Part shown: piece by piece, positions 6,222-11,901 of the stretch
Numbering within the stretch: the first letter of the stretch is position 1
Layout: the number at the start of each line of letters is the position of its first letter
DNA from: DATFWC01 sp045801465
Lineage (GTDB): Bacteria; Pseudomonadota; Alphaproteobacteria; Rhizobiales; Xanthobacteraceae
Assembly (NCBI GenBank): GCA_045801465.1
Contig: JBJMSU010000108.1
Coordinates: 1 to 11,901, forward strand
Reading direction: 5' to 3'
DNA: 11,901 nucleotides
The notes under the pieces: model-generated
What the model was told of the DNA's origin: nothing
Databases searched by the model: none
Seen by the model: the letters and a program-made list of their open reading frames with translations, nothing else
Program-made: the position numbers and the translations under genes

Positions 6222-7508
6222 ATGGCAACAGAAGACTGGTTTGCACTCGTCGCGGTCCTCGTTTGTCTGCTGCTCTCGTTCTTCTTCGCCGGGAGCGAAA
6301 CCGCGCTGATCGCCTCGTCACGCGCCCACATGCTGCGGCTCGAGAAACACGGCAACCACGAGGCGGGGCTGGTCAATCAACTCATGGCCATGCGCGAGCG
6401 CCTGATCGGCGCGCTGCTGCTCGGCAACAATGCCGTCAACATTGCCGCTTCTTCGCTCGCGACCAGCGTCCTGTTCGTCTGGTTCGGCGATGTCGGCGTC
6501 ATCTATGCCACGGTGGTGATGACCGTGCTGGTGGTCGTCTTCGCCGAGGTGTTGCCCAAGACCATCGCGATCAATGCGCCCGACCGCATGTCGCTTCTCG
6601 TCGCGCGGCCGATGTCCTGGGTGGTGCGCGTGCTCGGGCCGGTGCTGATGGCGATCGAAGGCTTGGTGCGAGCGATCCTGCGCCTGTTCGGCATCCGGGT
6701 CGGGGAGAACATGCCGATTCTCTCCGCGCACGAGGAGCTGCGTGGTGCCGTCGACCTGCTGCATCACGATGACAGGGTGGAGAAATCCGATCGCGACATG
6801 TTCGGCGGCGTGCTCGACCTGCGCGAACTGACCGTCTCCGACGTCATGCTCCATCGCACCAAGATGATCACGCTGAACGCCGAGGATCCGCCCGAGGAAA
6901 TCGTCGGCGCCGTGCTGGCAGCGCCCGTCACCCGCCTGCCGCTGTGGCGGGGAACGCCCGAGAACATCATCGGCATCCTGCACTCCAAGGATCTGTTGCG
7001 CGCGCTTCAGGCCGCCGGCGGCGATCTGACCAAGCTCGACATCCAGACGATCGCGCTGCCGCCGTGGTTCGTGCCGGACGTGCGGCCGCTCGCCGAGCAG
7101 CTCAAGGCGTTCCGCCGCCGCAAGACCCATTTCGCTCTCGTCGTGGATGAATACGGCGAGGTGATGGGGCTGGTGACGCTGGAAGACATCATCGAAGAGA
7201 TCGTGGGCGACATATCGGACGAGCACGACATCGCGGTCACCGGCGTGCGTCCGCTGCCCGACGGCTCGGTCAGCGTCGACGGTTCGGTGCCGATCCGCGA
7301 CCTCAACCGGGCCATGGAGTGGAACCTGCCGGACGAAGAGGCAACGACCATCGCCGGCCTCGTCATTCACGAATCGCGCCTGATCCCCGAGCCCGGCCAG
7401 AGCTTCACGTTCTACGGCTTCCGCTTCGAGGTACTGCGCCGCACCCGCAATCGCATCACCGCGCTCCGCATCATGCCGCTGCAAAAAACCAGTGTGAAGG
7501 CCGGGTGA
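6222..7508 (+). CDS. CNNM-domain/CBS-domain membrane protein (CorC/HlyC family)
   Basis: 428 residues. The N-terminal CNNM (DUF21) membrane domain spans about 1-175, with hydrophobic segments near 7-24, 60-88, 92-112 and 132-155 and the family motif FFAGSETALIASSR (21-34). Two CBS domains follow (about 205-262 and 272-332; the second contains VVDEYGEVMGLVTLEDIIEEIVGD). A CorC_HlyC/transporter-associated domain ends the protein (about 345-422). Relatives are linked to Mg2+/Co2+ efflux or magnesium homeostasis and are often labelled hemolysin without good reason; the true substrate cannot be read here. It is the third gene of the aroK-aroB operon, starting 3 bp after aroB. A direct link to aromatic biosynthesis is not implied; the order appears to be conserved synteny. 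Confidence 0.92.
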   Translation: MATEDWFALVAVLVCLLLSFFFAGSETALIASSRAHMLRLEKHGNHEAGLVNQLMAMRERLIGALLLGNNAVNIAASSLATSVLFVWFGDVGVIYATVVMTVLVVVFAEVLPKTIAINAPDRMSLLVARPMSWVVRVLGPVLMAIEGLVRAILRLFGIRVGENMPILSAHEELRGAVDLLHHDDRVEKSDRDMFGGVLDLRELTVSDVMLHRTKMITLNAEDPPEEIVGAVLAAPVTRLPLWRGTPENIIGILHSKDLLRALQAAGGDLTKLDIQTIALPPWFVPDVRPLAEQLKAFRRRKTHFALVVDEYGEVMGLVTLEDIIEEIVGDISDEHDIAVTGVRPLPDGSVSVDGSVPIRDLNRAMEWNLPDEEATTIAGLVIHESRLIPEPGQSFTFYGFRFEVLRRTRNRITALRIMPLQKTSVKAG

Positions 7509-7547
7509 ACCGGTCGGACAACTTTCTCATCCCCCGACGGAGGTTTC

Positions 7548-8516
7548 ATGTCGCCGTTGCTTCGGTTGGTGGTCATTGGCGGGCTTCTGACGGTCTGCGG
7601 CCCGGCCTTGGCGCAGACCTATCCGAGCCGTCCGATCCGCATCATCGCGCCGTTCCCGGCCGGCGGCTTGGTGGACGTGCTGGCGCGCGCGGCCGGCGAG
7701 GAGCTGACGAAGACGCTCGGTCAACCGATCATCATCGAGAACAAGCCGGGTGCCGGCGGCAATATCGGTGCCGAGGTCGTCGCCAAAGCCGAGCCCGATG
7801 GCTACACGCTGCTGATGACGTCTCCGGGCATTCAGAGCATCAACCAGTTCGTCTACAAGGCGATGCCGTTCGATCCGGACACCGCATTCGCACCGGTCTC
7901 GCTCATCGCCGACATGCCGATGCTCGCGGTGATGCATCCGAAGCTCGGCGTGAAGACGTTGCCGGACTTGATCGCCATCGCGCGCGCCAAGCCGGGCAAG
8001 CTCACCTTCGGATCGGCGGGCGTGGGAACGACTGGACACCTCGGCCAGGCGCTGCTCGCGCACGTCGCCAAGATCGACCTCGTTCACGTCCCCTATCGCG
8101 GCGCCGCGCCGTCCGTCACGGATCTGATCGCCGGCCAGATTGACGGCGTCATCGACAACCCGCCGACCGTCATGCCGCACATCCGCGCCGGCAGCATCGT
8201 CGCGCTCGCAGTGGCGGCAAGGGAGCGCCTGACGGTGCTGCCCGAAATTCCTACCTCGGCCGAGGCCGGACTTCCCGGCTGGGAGGCGTCATCCTGGTTC
8301 GGTCTCGTCGCGCCAGCCGGCACGCCGCGCGAAATCGTGGAGCGTTTACACGAGCACCTCGCCCGGGCGGTGCGCCAGCCGGCGATGCAACGGTTCACAC
8401 GCGAAGCCGGTGCGCGCATCCTCGCCAGCAGCCCACAGGAGTTCGATCGTACCATCCGGGACGAACGCGCCAAGTGGGGCGAGATCATCAAGGCGGCGAA
8501 GATATCGGCGGAATAG
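7548..8516 (+). CDS. Bug/TctC-family periplasmic solute-binding protein
   Basis: 322 residues with a Sec signal peptide (residues 1-22, cleavage after ALA, mature start QTYPSRPIRIIAPFPAGG). The pattern YPSRPIRIIAPFPAGG...DVLAR, GAGGNIGAE (about 66-74), PDGYTLLM, VHVPYRGAAPSVTDLIAGQID and the C-terminal AERLHEHL-like helix are standard for Bug receptors, which bind carboxylates or other small acids for tripartite tricarboxylate transporters. No TctA/TctB membrane genes are near, so it is an orphan receptor, as is common for this family; the ligand is unknown. GGAGG lies 4 bp before the ATG. It starts 39 bp after the CBS gene and overlaps the 3' end of the convergent BolA gene by 29 bp, which suggests it was added to an older gene order. 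Confidence 0.93.
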   Translation: MSPLLRLVVIGGLLTVCGPALAQTYPSRPIRIIAPFPAGGLVDVLARAAGEELTKTLGQPIIIENKPGAGGNIGAEVVAKAEPDGYTLLMTSPGIQSINQFVYKAMPFDPDTAFAPVSLIADMPMLAVMHPKLGVKTLPDLIAIARAKPGKLTFGSAGVGTTGHLGQALLAHVAKIDLVHVPYRGAAPSVTDLIAGQIDGVIDNPPTVMPHIRAGSIVALAVAARERLTVLPEIPTSAEAGLPGWEASSWFGLVAPAGTPREIVERLHEHLARAVRQPAMQRFTREAGARILASSPQEFDRTIRDERAKWGEIIKAAKISAE

Positions 8517-8796
8517 GTTGCCCGGGAACCGCCTCCCCCGGGGCGGCGGCATGGATCGCCAGCGCATGCACGCCGCCGGCAAGCTCACGCACAAGTGTGG
8601 CATTGATCATGCGATGGCGTTCGATCCGGCTCTTTCCCCGGAAGGCATCCGCCACGATATAGACCCTGAAATGGGTTTCCCCGCCCGGCCGATGGCCGGC
8701 ATGACCTTCATGGCGCTGGGATTCATCGACCACCTGGAGGCTGTCCGGGGCGAAAGCCTCGGTCAATTTTTGTGTGATGACATCCTGCACCGGCAT
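8488..8796 (-). CDS. BolA-family protein
   Basis: 102 residues. The core (residues 1-87) carries the BolA signatures ESQRHEGHAGH (25-35), THFRVYIVADAFRGKSRIERHRMI (41-64) and VHALAIHA (76-83). BolA proteins pair with monothiol glutaredoxins through a shared [2Fe-2S] cluster and act in iron and stress responses; some bind DNA. The proline-rich tail after residue 88 (PGEAVPGQPIPPISSPP) is beyond the usual domain and is encoded mostly where the gene overlaps the convergent solute-binding protein gene. The start ATG at 8796 has no clear Shine-Dalgarno sequence; a promoter-like pair directly upstream would give a near-leaderless transcript. Confidence 0.93.
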   Translation of the reverse strand: MPVQDVITQKLTEAFAPDSLQVVDESQRHEGHAGHRPGGETHFRVYIVADAFRGKSRIERHRMINATLVRELAGGVHALAIHAAAPGEAVPGQPIPPISSPP

Positions 8797-8804
8797 GGCC
8801 GCGC

Positions 8805-8832
8805 TTTAGATCGGCCGATGCCGCCGGGTCAA
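8805..8832 (-). promoter_or_regulatory. Candidate promoter of the BolA gene
   Basis: On the minus strand TTGACC (8832-8827) is followed after 16 bp by TCTAAA (8810-8805). The predicted start point falls near 8798, two bases before the ATG at 8796, so the mRNA would be nearly leaderless. This agrees with the missing Shine-Dalgarno sequence. Pattern evidence only. Confidence 0.4.
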
Positions 8833-8864
8833 CCACGACAATCGGGCGGCTCGGAAGGCAGAGC

Positions 8865-8894
8865 TTGCAGCCGGGGCGCCGCAGCCCGCATAAT
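8865..8894 (+). promoter_or_regulatory. Candidate promoter of the J-domain gene
   Basis: TTGCAG (8865-8870) and CATAAT (8889-8894) are separated by 18 bp. The -10 matches 5 of 6 consensus positions. The predicted start point near 8901 is almost at the ATG (8903), so GAGAGG at 8895-8900 would be outside the transcript if this promoter is used. Either the message is leaderless or a farther promoter is the true one. Confidence 0.4.
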
Positions 8895-8902
8895 GAGAGG
8901 TT

Positions 8903-9526
8903 ATGAAATTCGACTCGCCAATTTTCGACCGCATCCGGGTCAAGCCAAGTCAGGACCGGCGGCCGCGCGCTGATCTGTCCGGCTGTCAATGGCCGGGCTG
9001 CACCTGTGCGTCGACGCATCGGGCCCCCAAGGGGCGGCTGCGCGAGGGCGAATATTGGCGCTTCTGCCTCGAACATGTGCGCCAGTACAACCATTCGTAC
9101 AATTATTTCGCCGGGATGAGCGACGAAGCGGTGGCCAGGTTCCAGAAGGACGCCATCACCGGCCACCGTCCGACCTGGAAGCTTGGGCAAAGCGGCAAGC
9201 ATCCGGGCACGCAATCCGGAAACGGCCGGCCGTTTCCCGGGTTCGGCGCCGCGACCGACCCCTTCGGCGTGTTCACGGAACTGGGCGGCCAGCAGAAGGC
9301 ACGGACCGAGCACCCCCAGGGCCGGACCATCCGCAATGCCGAGCGCAAGGCGCTCGACACGCTGGGGCTCGACATCGATGCCAAGGCGCCCGACGTCAAG
9401 GCTCGCTTCAAGCTCCTGGTGAAACGGCATCACCCCGACGCGAACGGCGGCGACCGCACCTGTGAGGACAAGCTGCGCGAAATCATCCAGGCGTACAATT
9501 ATCTCAAATCAGCGGGCTTCTGCTGA
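8903..9526 (+). CDS. J-domain (DnaJ-like) protein with N-terminal Cys motif
   Basis: 207 residues. The C-terminal 60 residues (about 146-204) form a truncated J domain: helix II ends FKLLVKRHHPDANGG with the essential HPD at 177-179, and helix III follows (EDKLREIIQAYNYL). J domains stimulate DnaK/Hsp70 ATPase. The N-terminus has a putative metal site, Cys28-x4-Cys33 and Cys55-x2-His58, around THRAPKGR...WRFCLEHVRQYN, with conserved-looking aromatic runs (YNHSYNYF). The middle (about 95-140) is Gly/Pro/Gln-rich linker. It lacks the DnaJ zinc-finger and substrate-binding domains, so it is a specialised J protein, not DnaJ itself; client unknown. Such genes sit beside cobS in related genomes, from memory. 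Its last 18 bp overlap the convergent RidA gene. Confidence 0.88.
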   Translation: MKFDSPIFDRIRVKPSQDRRPRADLSGCQWPGCTCASTHRAPKGRLREGEYWRFCLEHVRQYNHSYNYFAGMSDEAVARFQKDAITGHRPTWKLGQSGKHPGTQSGNGRPFPGFGAATDPFGVFTELGGQQKARTEHPQGRTIRNAERKALDTLGLDIDAKAPDVKARFKLLVKRHHPDANGGDRTCEDKLREIIQAYNYLKSAGFC

Positions 9527-9940
9527 CGGATCCGCGTCCCTGCCGGCTCGGTGCTGCGCTTTCGCCGCACAGGCTTCGATCTCGATCAGAAAATCAGGCC
9601 GCACCAGAGCCGGTACGACCAGCAACATTGATGCCGGCCGCGCATTGCCAAGGGCACGGGAACGCACCTTGGCATAGGCGGGAATATCCGAAGCGCGCAC
9701 GAGGTATTGCGTCACCTTGACGATGTCCTCCACCGTCATGTCGGCCTCCTTCAGCATGGCGGTGATGTGGGCCCAGGCGATTTCCGCCTGACCGGCGATA
9801 TCGGCGGGCAATTTCCCCGCCGAATCCAGACCCGGCGTGCCCGCGGTAAACAGCCAGCGTGCCCCGGCGGGCGCTTCGACCCCATCGCTGTAGGAGCCGA
9901 TCTGACGCGCAATTCCGATGTCGTGGGTCTGGTTGGTCAT
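9509..9940 (-). CDS. RidA-family (YjgF/YER057c/UK114) protein
   Basis: 143 residues from the ATG at 9940, preceded by GGAG seven bases upstream. The frame is open for 259 further codons upstream, but that part is antisense to the regulator gene and is rejected. The RidA fold is shown by IGSYSDGVEA, WLFTAGTPGLDSAGKLPADIAGQAEIAWAHI (29-59), MTVEDIVKVTQYL and the C-terminal LIEIEACAA (118-126). Classical RidA hydrolyses reactive enamine/imine intermediates using an arginine before the last strands (Arg105 in E. coli, ARS motif). The aligned residue here appears to be Ala103 in RPASMLLVV, so deaminase activity is doubtful and it likely belongs to another Rid subgroup. The gene is divergent from an ArsR-type regulator (99 bp apart) and its 3' end overlaps the J-domain gene by 18 bp. 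Confidence 0.9.
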   Translation of the reverse strand: MTNQTHDIGIARQIGSYSDGVEAPAGARWLFTAGTPGLDSAGKLPADIAGQAEIAWAHITAMLKEADMTVEDIVKVTQYLVRASDIPAYAKVRSRALGNARPASMLLVVPALVRPDFLIEIEACAAKAQHRAGRDADPSAEAR

Positions 9941-10003
9941 GGCCGTCTCCGCGTGGTGGTGGCGAAATGGCGTCCGCCCGCTGCGTTCGGTCCAGCATCG
10001 CAG

Positions 10004-10009
10004 CTTGAC
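10004..10009 (+). promoter_or_regulatory. -35-like CTTGAC before the ArsR-type gene
   Basis: CTTGAC is a perfect match to the alphaproteobacterial -35 preference, 31 bp before the ATG. At the correct spacing there is no good -10 (AAGCAT at 10028-10033 after 18 bp). If real, the start point would lie at or inside the inverted repeat at 10013-10046. Weak on its own. Confidence 0.25.
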
Positions 10010-10012
10010 TTG

Positions 10013-10046
10013 CCGGCATAGTTCGGAAAGCATCAAACTATGCGGG
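10013..10046. promoter_or_regulatory. Inverted repeat, candidate operator of the ArsR-type regulator
   Basis: CCGGCATAGTT (10013-10023) and AACTATGCGGG (10036-10046) are reverse complements over 11 positions with one mismatch; the inner 8 bp are perfect and the spacer is 12 nt. The right arm contains the regulator's start codon (ATG 10040-10042). A dyad of this size in a 99-bp divergent region next to a winged-helix gene is typical of an autoregulatory site, and could also control the RidA gene, whose ATG is 73 bp away. Confidence 0.55.
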
Positions 10047-10720
10047 AAGGCCCTGACATCTCGGCCATCGCGGCGCTGATCGGCAATCCGGCGAGCGCCC
10101 ATATGCTCATGGCACTCATGGCCGGGCCGGCGTTGACGGCGAGCGAGCTCGCTCAGGAGGCGGGTCTGAGCCTCCCGACGGCGAGCGGTCACCTCGCCAA
10201 GCTCGCCCAGGCCGGCCTGGTTGCCGTGGCGCGGCAGGGCCGGCACCGCTATTTCCGCCTCGCCGATGCGGACGTCGCGCTGGCCTTGGAAGGTCTCATG
10301 CCGCTCGCGGCGCGTGCCGGACATTTGCGCACCCGCACCGGCCCCCGCGACCCGGAATTGCGACGCGCCCGGTCCTGTTACGACCACTTGGCCGGCGACC
10401 TCGCGGTGAAGATGTTCGATTCCCTCGGTCAGCGGCAGTTCCTGGGGCAGCACGGCGATACGGTGCAGCTGACCGACGACGGGCGCCATTTCTTCTCCGG
10501 CAGCGGCATCGACATCGCGGCGCTCGAAAACAAAAGGCGGCCGCTGTGCCGATGCTGTCTGGATTGGAGCGAACGTCGCCATCACCTCGCCGGCACGCTC
10601 GGGGCCGCGCTGTTCGAACACATCCTGGGGCGCCGTTGGGCCGTTCGCGAGGCAAGGACCCGCATCGTGCGGTTCTCGCCCGACGGGGAGCGAAACGTAT
10701 TGGCTTGGCTGTCGCATTAA
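10040..10720 (+). CDS. ArsR-type winged-helix regulator with duplicated C-terminal module
   Basis: 226 residues, roughly twice a minimal ArsR protein. Residues about 6-90 form a winged helix: ALTASELAQEAGLSLPTASGHLAKLAQAGL (31-60) contains the helix-turn-helix and GRHRYFRL (67-74) the wing. No ArsR metal-binding ELCVCDL motif is present. The C-terminal half holds two similar segments: Cys113-YDHLAGDLAVKMFDSL...VQLTDDGRHFF and Cys173-LDWSERRHHLAGTLGAALFEHIL...VRFSPDGERNV, suggesting an internal duplication. Cys170, Cys172 and Cys173 cluster (LCRCC). I recall the CLDWSERR.HLAG pattern in other regulators of this kind, with no known ligand. GGAAAG lies 9 bp before the ATG. It is divergent from the RidA gene, with a dyad over its start codon, and followed by a hairpin. 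Confidence 0.85.
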   Translation: MREGPDISAIAALIGNPASAHMLMALMAGPALTASELAQEAGLSLPTASGHLAKLAQAGLVAVARQGRHRYFRLADADVALALEGLMPLAARAGHLRTRTGPRDPELRRARSCYDHLAGDLAVKMFDSLGQRQFLGQHGDTVQLTDDGRHFFSGSGIDIAALENKRRPLCRCCLDWSERRHHLAGTLGAALFEHILGRRWAVREARTRIVRFSPDGERNVLAWLSH

Positions 10721-10722
10721 AT

Positions 10723-10751
10723 TGCCGGCCGACGATGCGAATCGGCCGGCA
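10723..10751 (+). terminator. Hairpin after the regulator gene, possible terminator
   Basis: TGCCGGCCGA (10723-10732) and TCGGCCGGCA (10742-10751) are perfect 10-bp arms with a 9-nt loop, starting 2 nt after the TAA stop. The position and strong GC stem fit a terminator, but no T-tract follows (ACCGTCCTAC), so efficiency is uncertain. Confidence 0.5.
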
Positions 10752-10959
10752 CCGTCCTACATGACGTGAAAGCAGGCACGCGCTGCGTTCAGGAGAGCCA
10801 TGCCTCGGCGGCTTTCGCGGCTTGGCGACTTTCTGCTAGCTTGGCCGTCATATCCGAACCCCCATCCGGCGGCCGATTTGCGCCGTGGATGCCGTGTCAG
10901 GGCGCGGCTTGGTATTTCAGCGCCGATGCCGAAGTTGGGGCGCCTGCATTGGAGGATCG

Positions 10960-11901
10960 ATGACTGCCGCAACTCAGGAAGTGGCCGGTCTGCCGGACAT
11001 GAAAGTGTCCATCCGGCAGGTGTTCGGGATCGACAGCGACATGGAAGTGCCGGCCTATTCCGAGCCGGACTCCTACGTCCCCGATATTGATGGCGATTAC
11101 CGTTTTGACCGGCCGACGACGCTCGCCATCCTGGCCGGATTTTCCAAGAACCGGCGGGTCATCGTGACCGGCTACCACGGCACCGGCAAGTCGACCCATA
11201 TCGAGCAGGTGGCGGCCCGCCTCAATTGGCCGTGCGTGCGGGTCAATCTCGACAGCCACATCAGTCGCGTCGATCTGATCGGCAAGGATGCGATCGTCAT
11301 CCGCGAGGGCATGCAGGTCACCGAGTTCCGCGACGGCATCCTGCCATGGGCGCTGCAGCACAACGTGGCGCTGTGCTTCGACGAATACGATGCCGGCCGC
11401 CCCGACGTGATGTTCGTGATCCAGCGCGTGCTCGAATCGTCCGGACGCCTCACGCTGCTCGACCAGAACAAGGTGATCAAGCCGCACCCGTCCTTTCGCC
11501 TGTTCGCCACCGCCAATACGGTGGGCCTGGGAGACACGACCGGCCTCTATCACGGCACCCAGCAGATCAATCAGGGCCAGATGGACCGCTGGTCGATCGT
11601 CACCACGCTCAACTATCTGCCGCACGACAACGAGGTCGAGATCGTCCTCGCCAAGGCGCGGCACTATCGCACGTCCGAGGGCCGCGACATCGTCAACAAG
11701 ATGGTGCGGGTCGCCGACCTTACCCGCAACGCCTTCATGAATGGCGACATCTCGACTGTCATGAGCCCGCGCACCGTGATCACCTGGGCGGAGAACGCCG
11801 AGATCTTCAAGGACGTCGGCTTCGCGTTCCGGCTGACGTTCCTCAACAAGTGCGACGAGCTGGAGCGGCCGATCGTCGCCGAGTTCTATCAGCGCTGCTT
11901 C
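10960..11901 (+). CDS. cobS: Cobaltochelatase subunit CobS (partial, 3' end outside window)
   Basis: 314 codons are visible, in frame to the window edge; the full protein is normally about 330 residues, so only the last few are missing. GGAGG lies 4 bp before the ATG. CobS is the AAA+ ATPase ring subunit that with CobT powers CobN to insert cobalt into hydrogenobyrinic acid a,c-diamide in aerobic vitamin B12 synthesis. Visible are the N-terminal CobS segment (VSIRQVFGIDSDMEVPAYSE), Walker A GYHGTGKST (71-79), Walker B ALCFDEYD (137-144), a sensor-like FATAN (182-186) and the arginine-rich MDRWSIV region (208-214). The upstream 208 bp after the hairpin show no clear promoter or cobalamin riboswitch. 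CobT would be expected downstream. Confidence 0.96.
   Translation, partial: MTAATQEVAGLPDMKVSIRQVFGIDSDMEVPAYSEPDSYVPDIDGDYRFDRPTTLAILAGFSKNRRVIVTGYHGTGKSTHIEQVAARLNWPCVRVNLDSHISRVDLIGKDAIVIREGMQVTEFRDGILPWALQHNVALCFDEYDAGRPDVMFVIQRVLESSGRLTLLDQNKVIKPHPSFRLFATANTVGLGDTTGLYHGTQQINQGQMDRWSIVTTLNYLPHDNEVEIVLAKARHYRTSEGRDIVNKMVRVADLTRNAFMNGDISTVMSPRTVITWAENAEIFKDVGFAFRLTFLNKCDELERPIVAEFYQRCF

Noticed and set aside
6318..7484. 388-codon open frame on the minus strand
   Set aside because: It is the His/Asp/Gln-rich shadow of the CNNM/CBS gene, with no recognisable domain.
9941..10717. 259-codon upstream extension of the RidA frame
   Set aside because: It is antisense to the ArsR-type gene and crosses the divergent promoter; the ATG at 9940 has a good ribosome site and gives a normal RidA length.
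10752..10959. Possible cobalamin riboswitch upstream of cobS
   Set aside because: I could not find a B12-box-like GCCACTG motif or the expected helices in this stretch.
10800..11090. 96-codon frame with AGGAG upstream, before and overlapping cobS
   Set aside because: More than a third lies out of frame inside cobS, composition is Arg-rich shadow-like, and no family is recognisable.

Overview
The window is ordinary high-GC chromosome from an alphaproteobacterium. The gene content and order (xerD-accA on one strand, aroK-aroB-CNNM/CBS on the other, then BolA, a J-domain protein and cobS) match what I know of Hyphomicrobiales in the Bradyrhizobium/Xanthobacteraceae neighbourhood. The intergenic palindromes also resemble repeats common in that group. 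Both taxonomic statements rest on recall of the families, not on a search.

Layout. 1-305 holds no gene but is dense in repeats. A 186-bp element with perfect 12-bp terminal inverted repeats is bracketed exactly by 10-bp direct repeats, and carries two palindromic units of one family in opposite orientation. 306-4077 is a leftward block read in the order small membrane protein, xerD (chromosome dimer resolution), accA (fatty acid synthesis) and a YafK-type L,D-transpeptidase-fold lipoprotein. 4078-4473 is a 396-bp divergent intergenic region containing two related 75-77-bp palindromes. 4474-7508 is a tight rightward operon: aroK and aroB overlap by ATGA, and a membrane CNNM/CBS protein starts 3 bp later. 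A Bug/TctC-type solute-binding protein gene (7548-8516) follows and overlaps the 3' end of the leftward BolA-family gene. BolA is divergent from a rightward J-domain protein, which converges on a leftward RidA-family gene. RidA is divergent from an ArsR-type regulator. The window ends inside cobS, the AAA+ subunit of aerobic cobaltochelatase.

How the parts work together. aroK and aroB supply consecutive shikimate-pathway activities and are translationally coupled. The xerD-accA block joins housekeeping genes with no shared pathway. RidA and the ArsR-type gene share a 99-bp divergent promoter region with an 11-bp-arm inverted repeat over the ArsR start codon, which suggests autoregulation and perhaps co-regulation.

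I found no complete transposase, phage gene, CRISPR array, tRNA, rRNA or defence system, and nothing that looks like a new multi-gene system. The best leads are the small mobile-looking repeat near the left edge, the palindrome pair before aroK, the ArsR-type regulator with a duplicated C-terminal module, and a RidA homologue without the canonical catalytic arginine.
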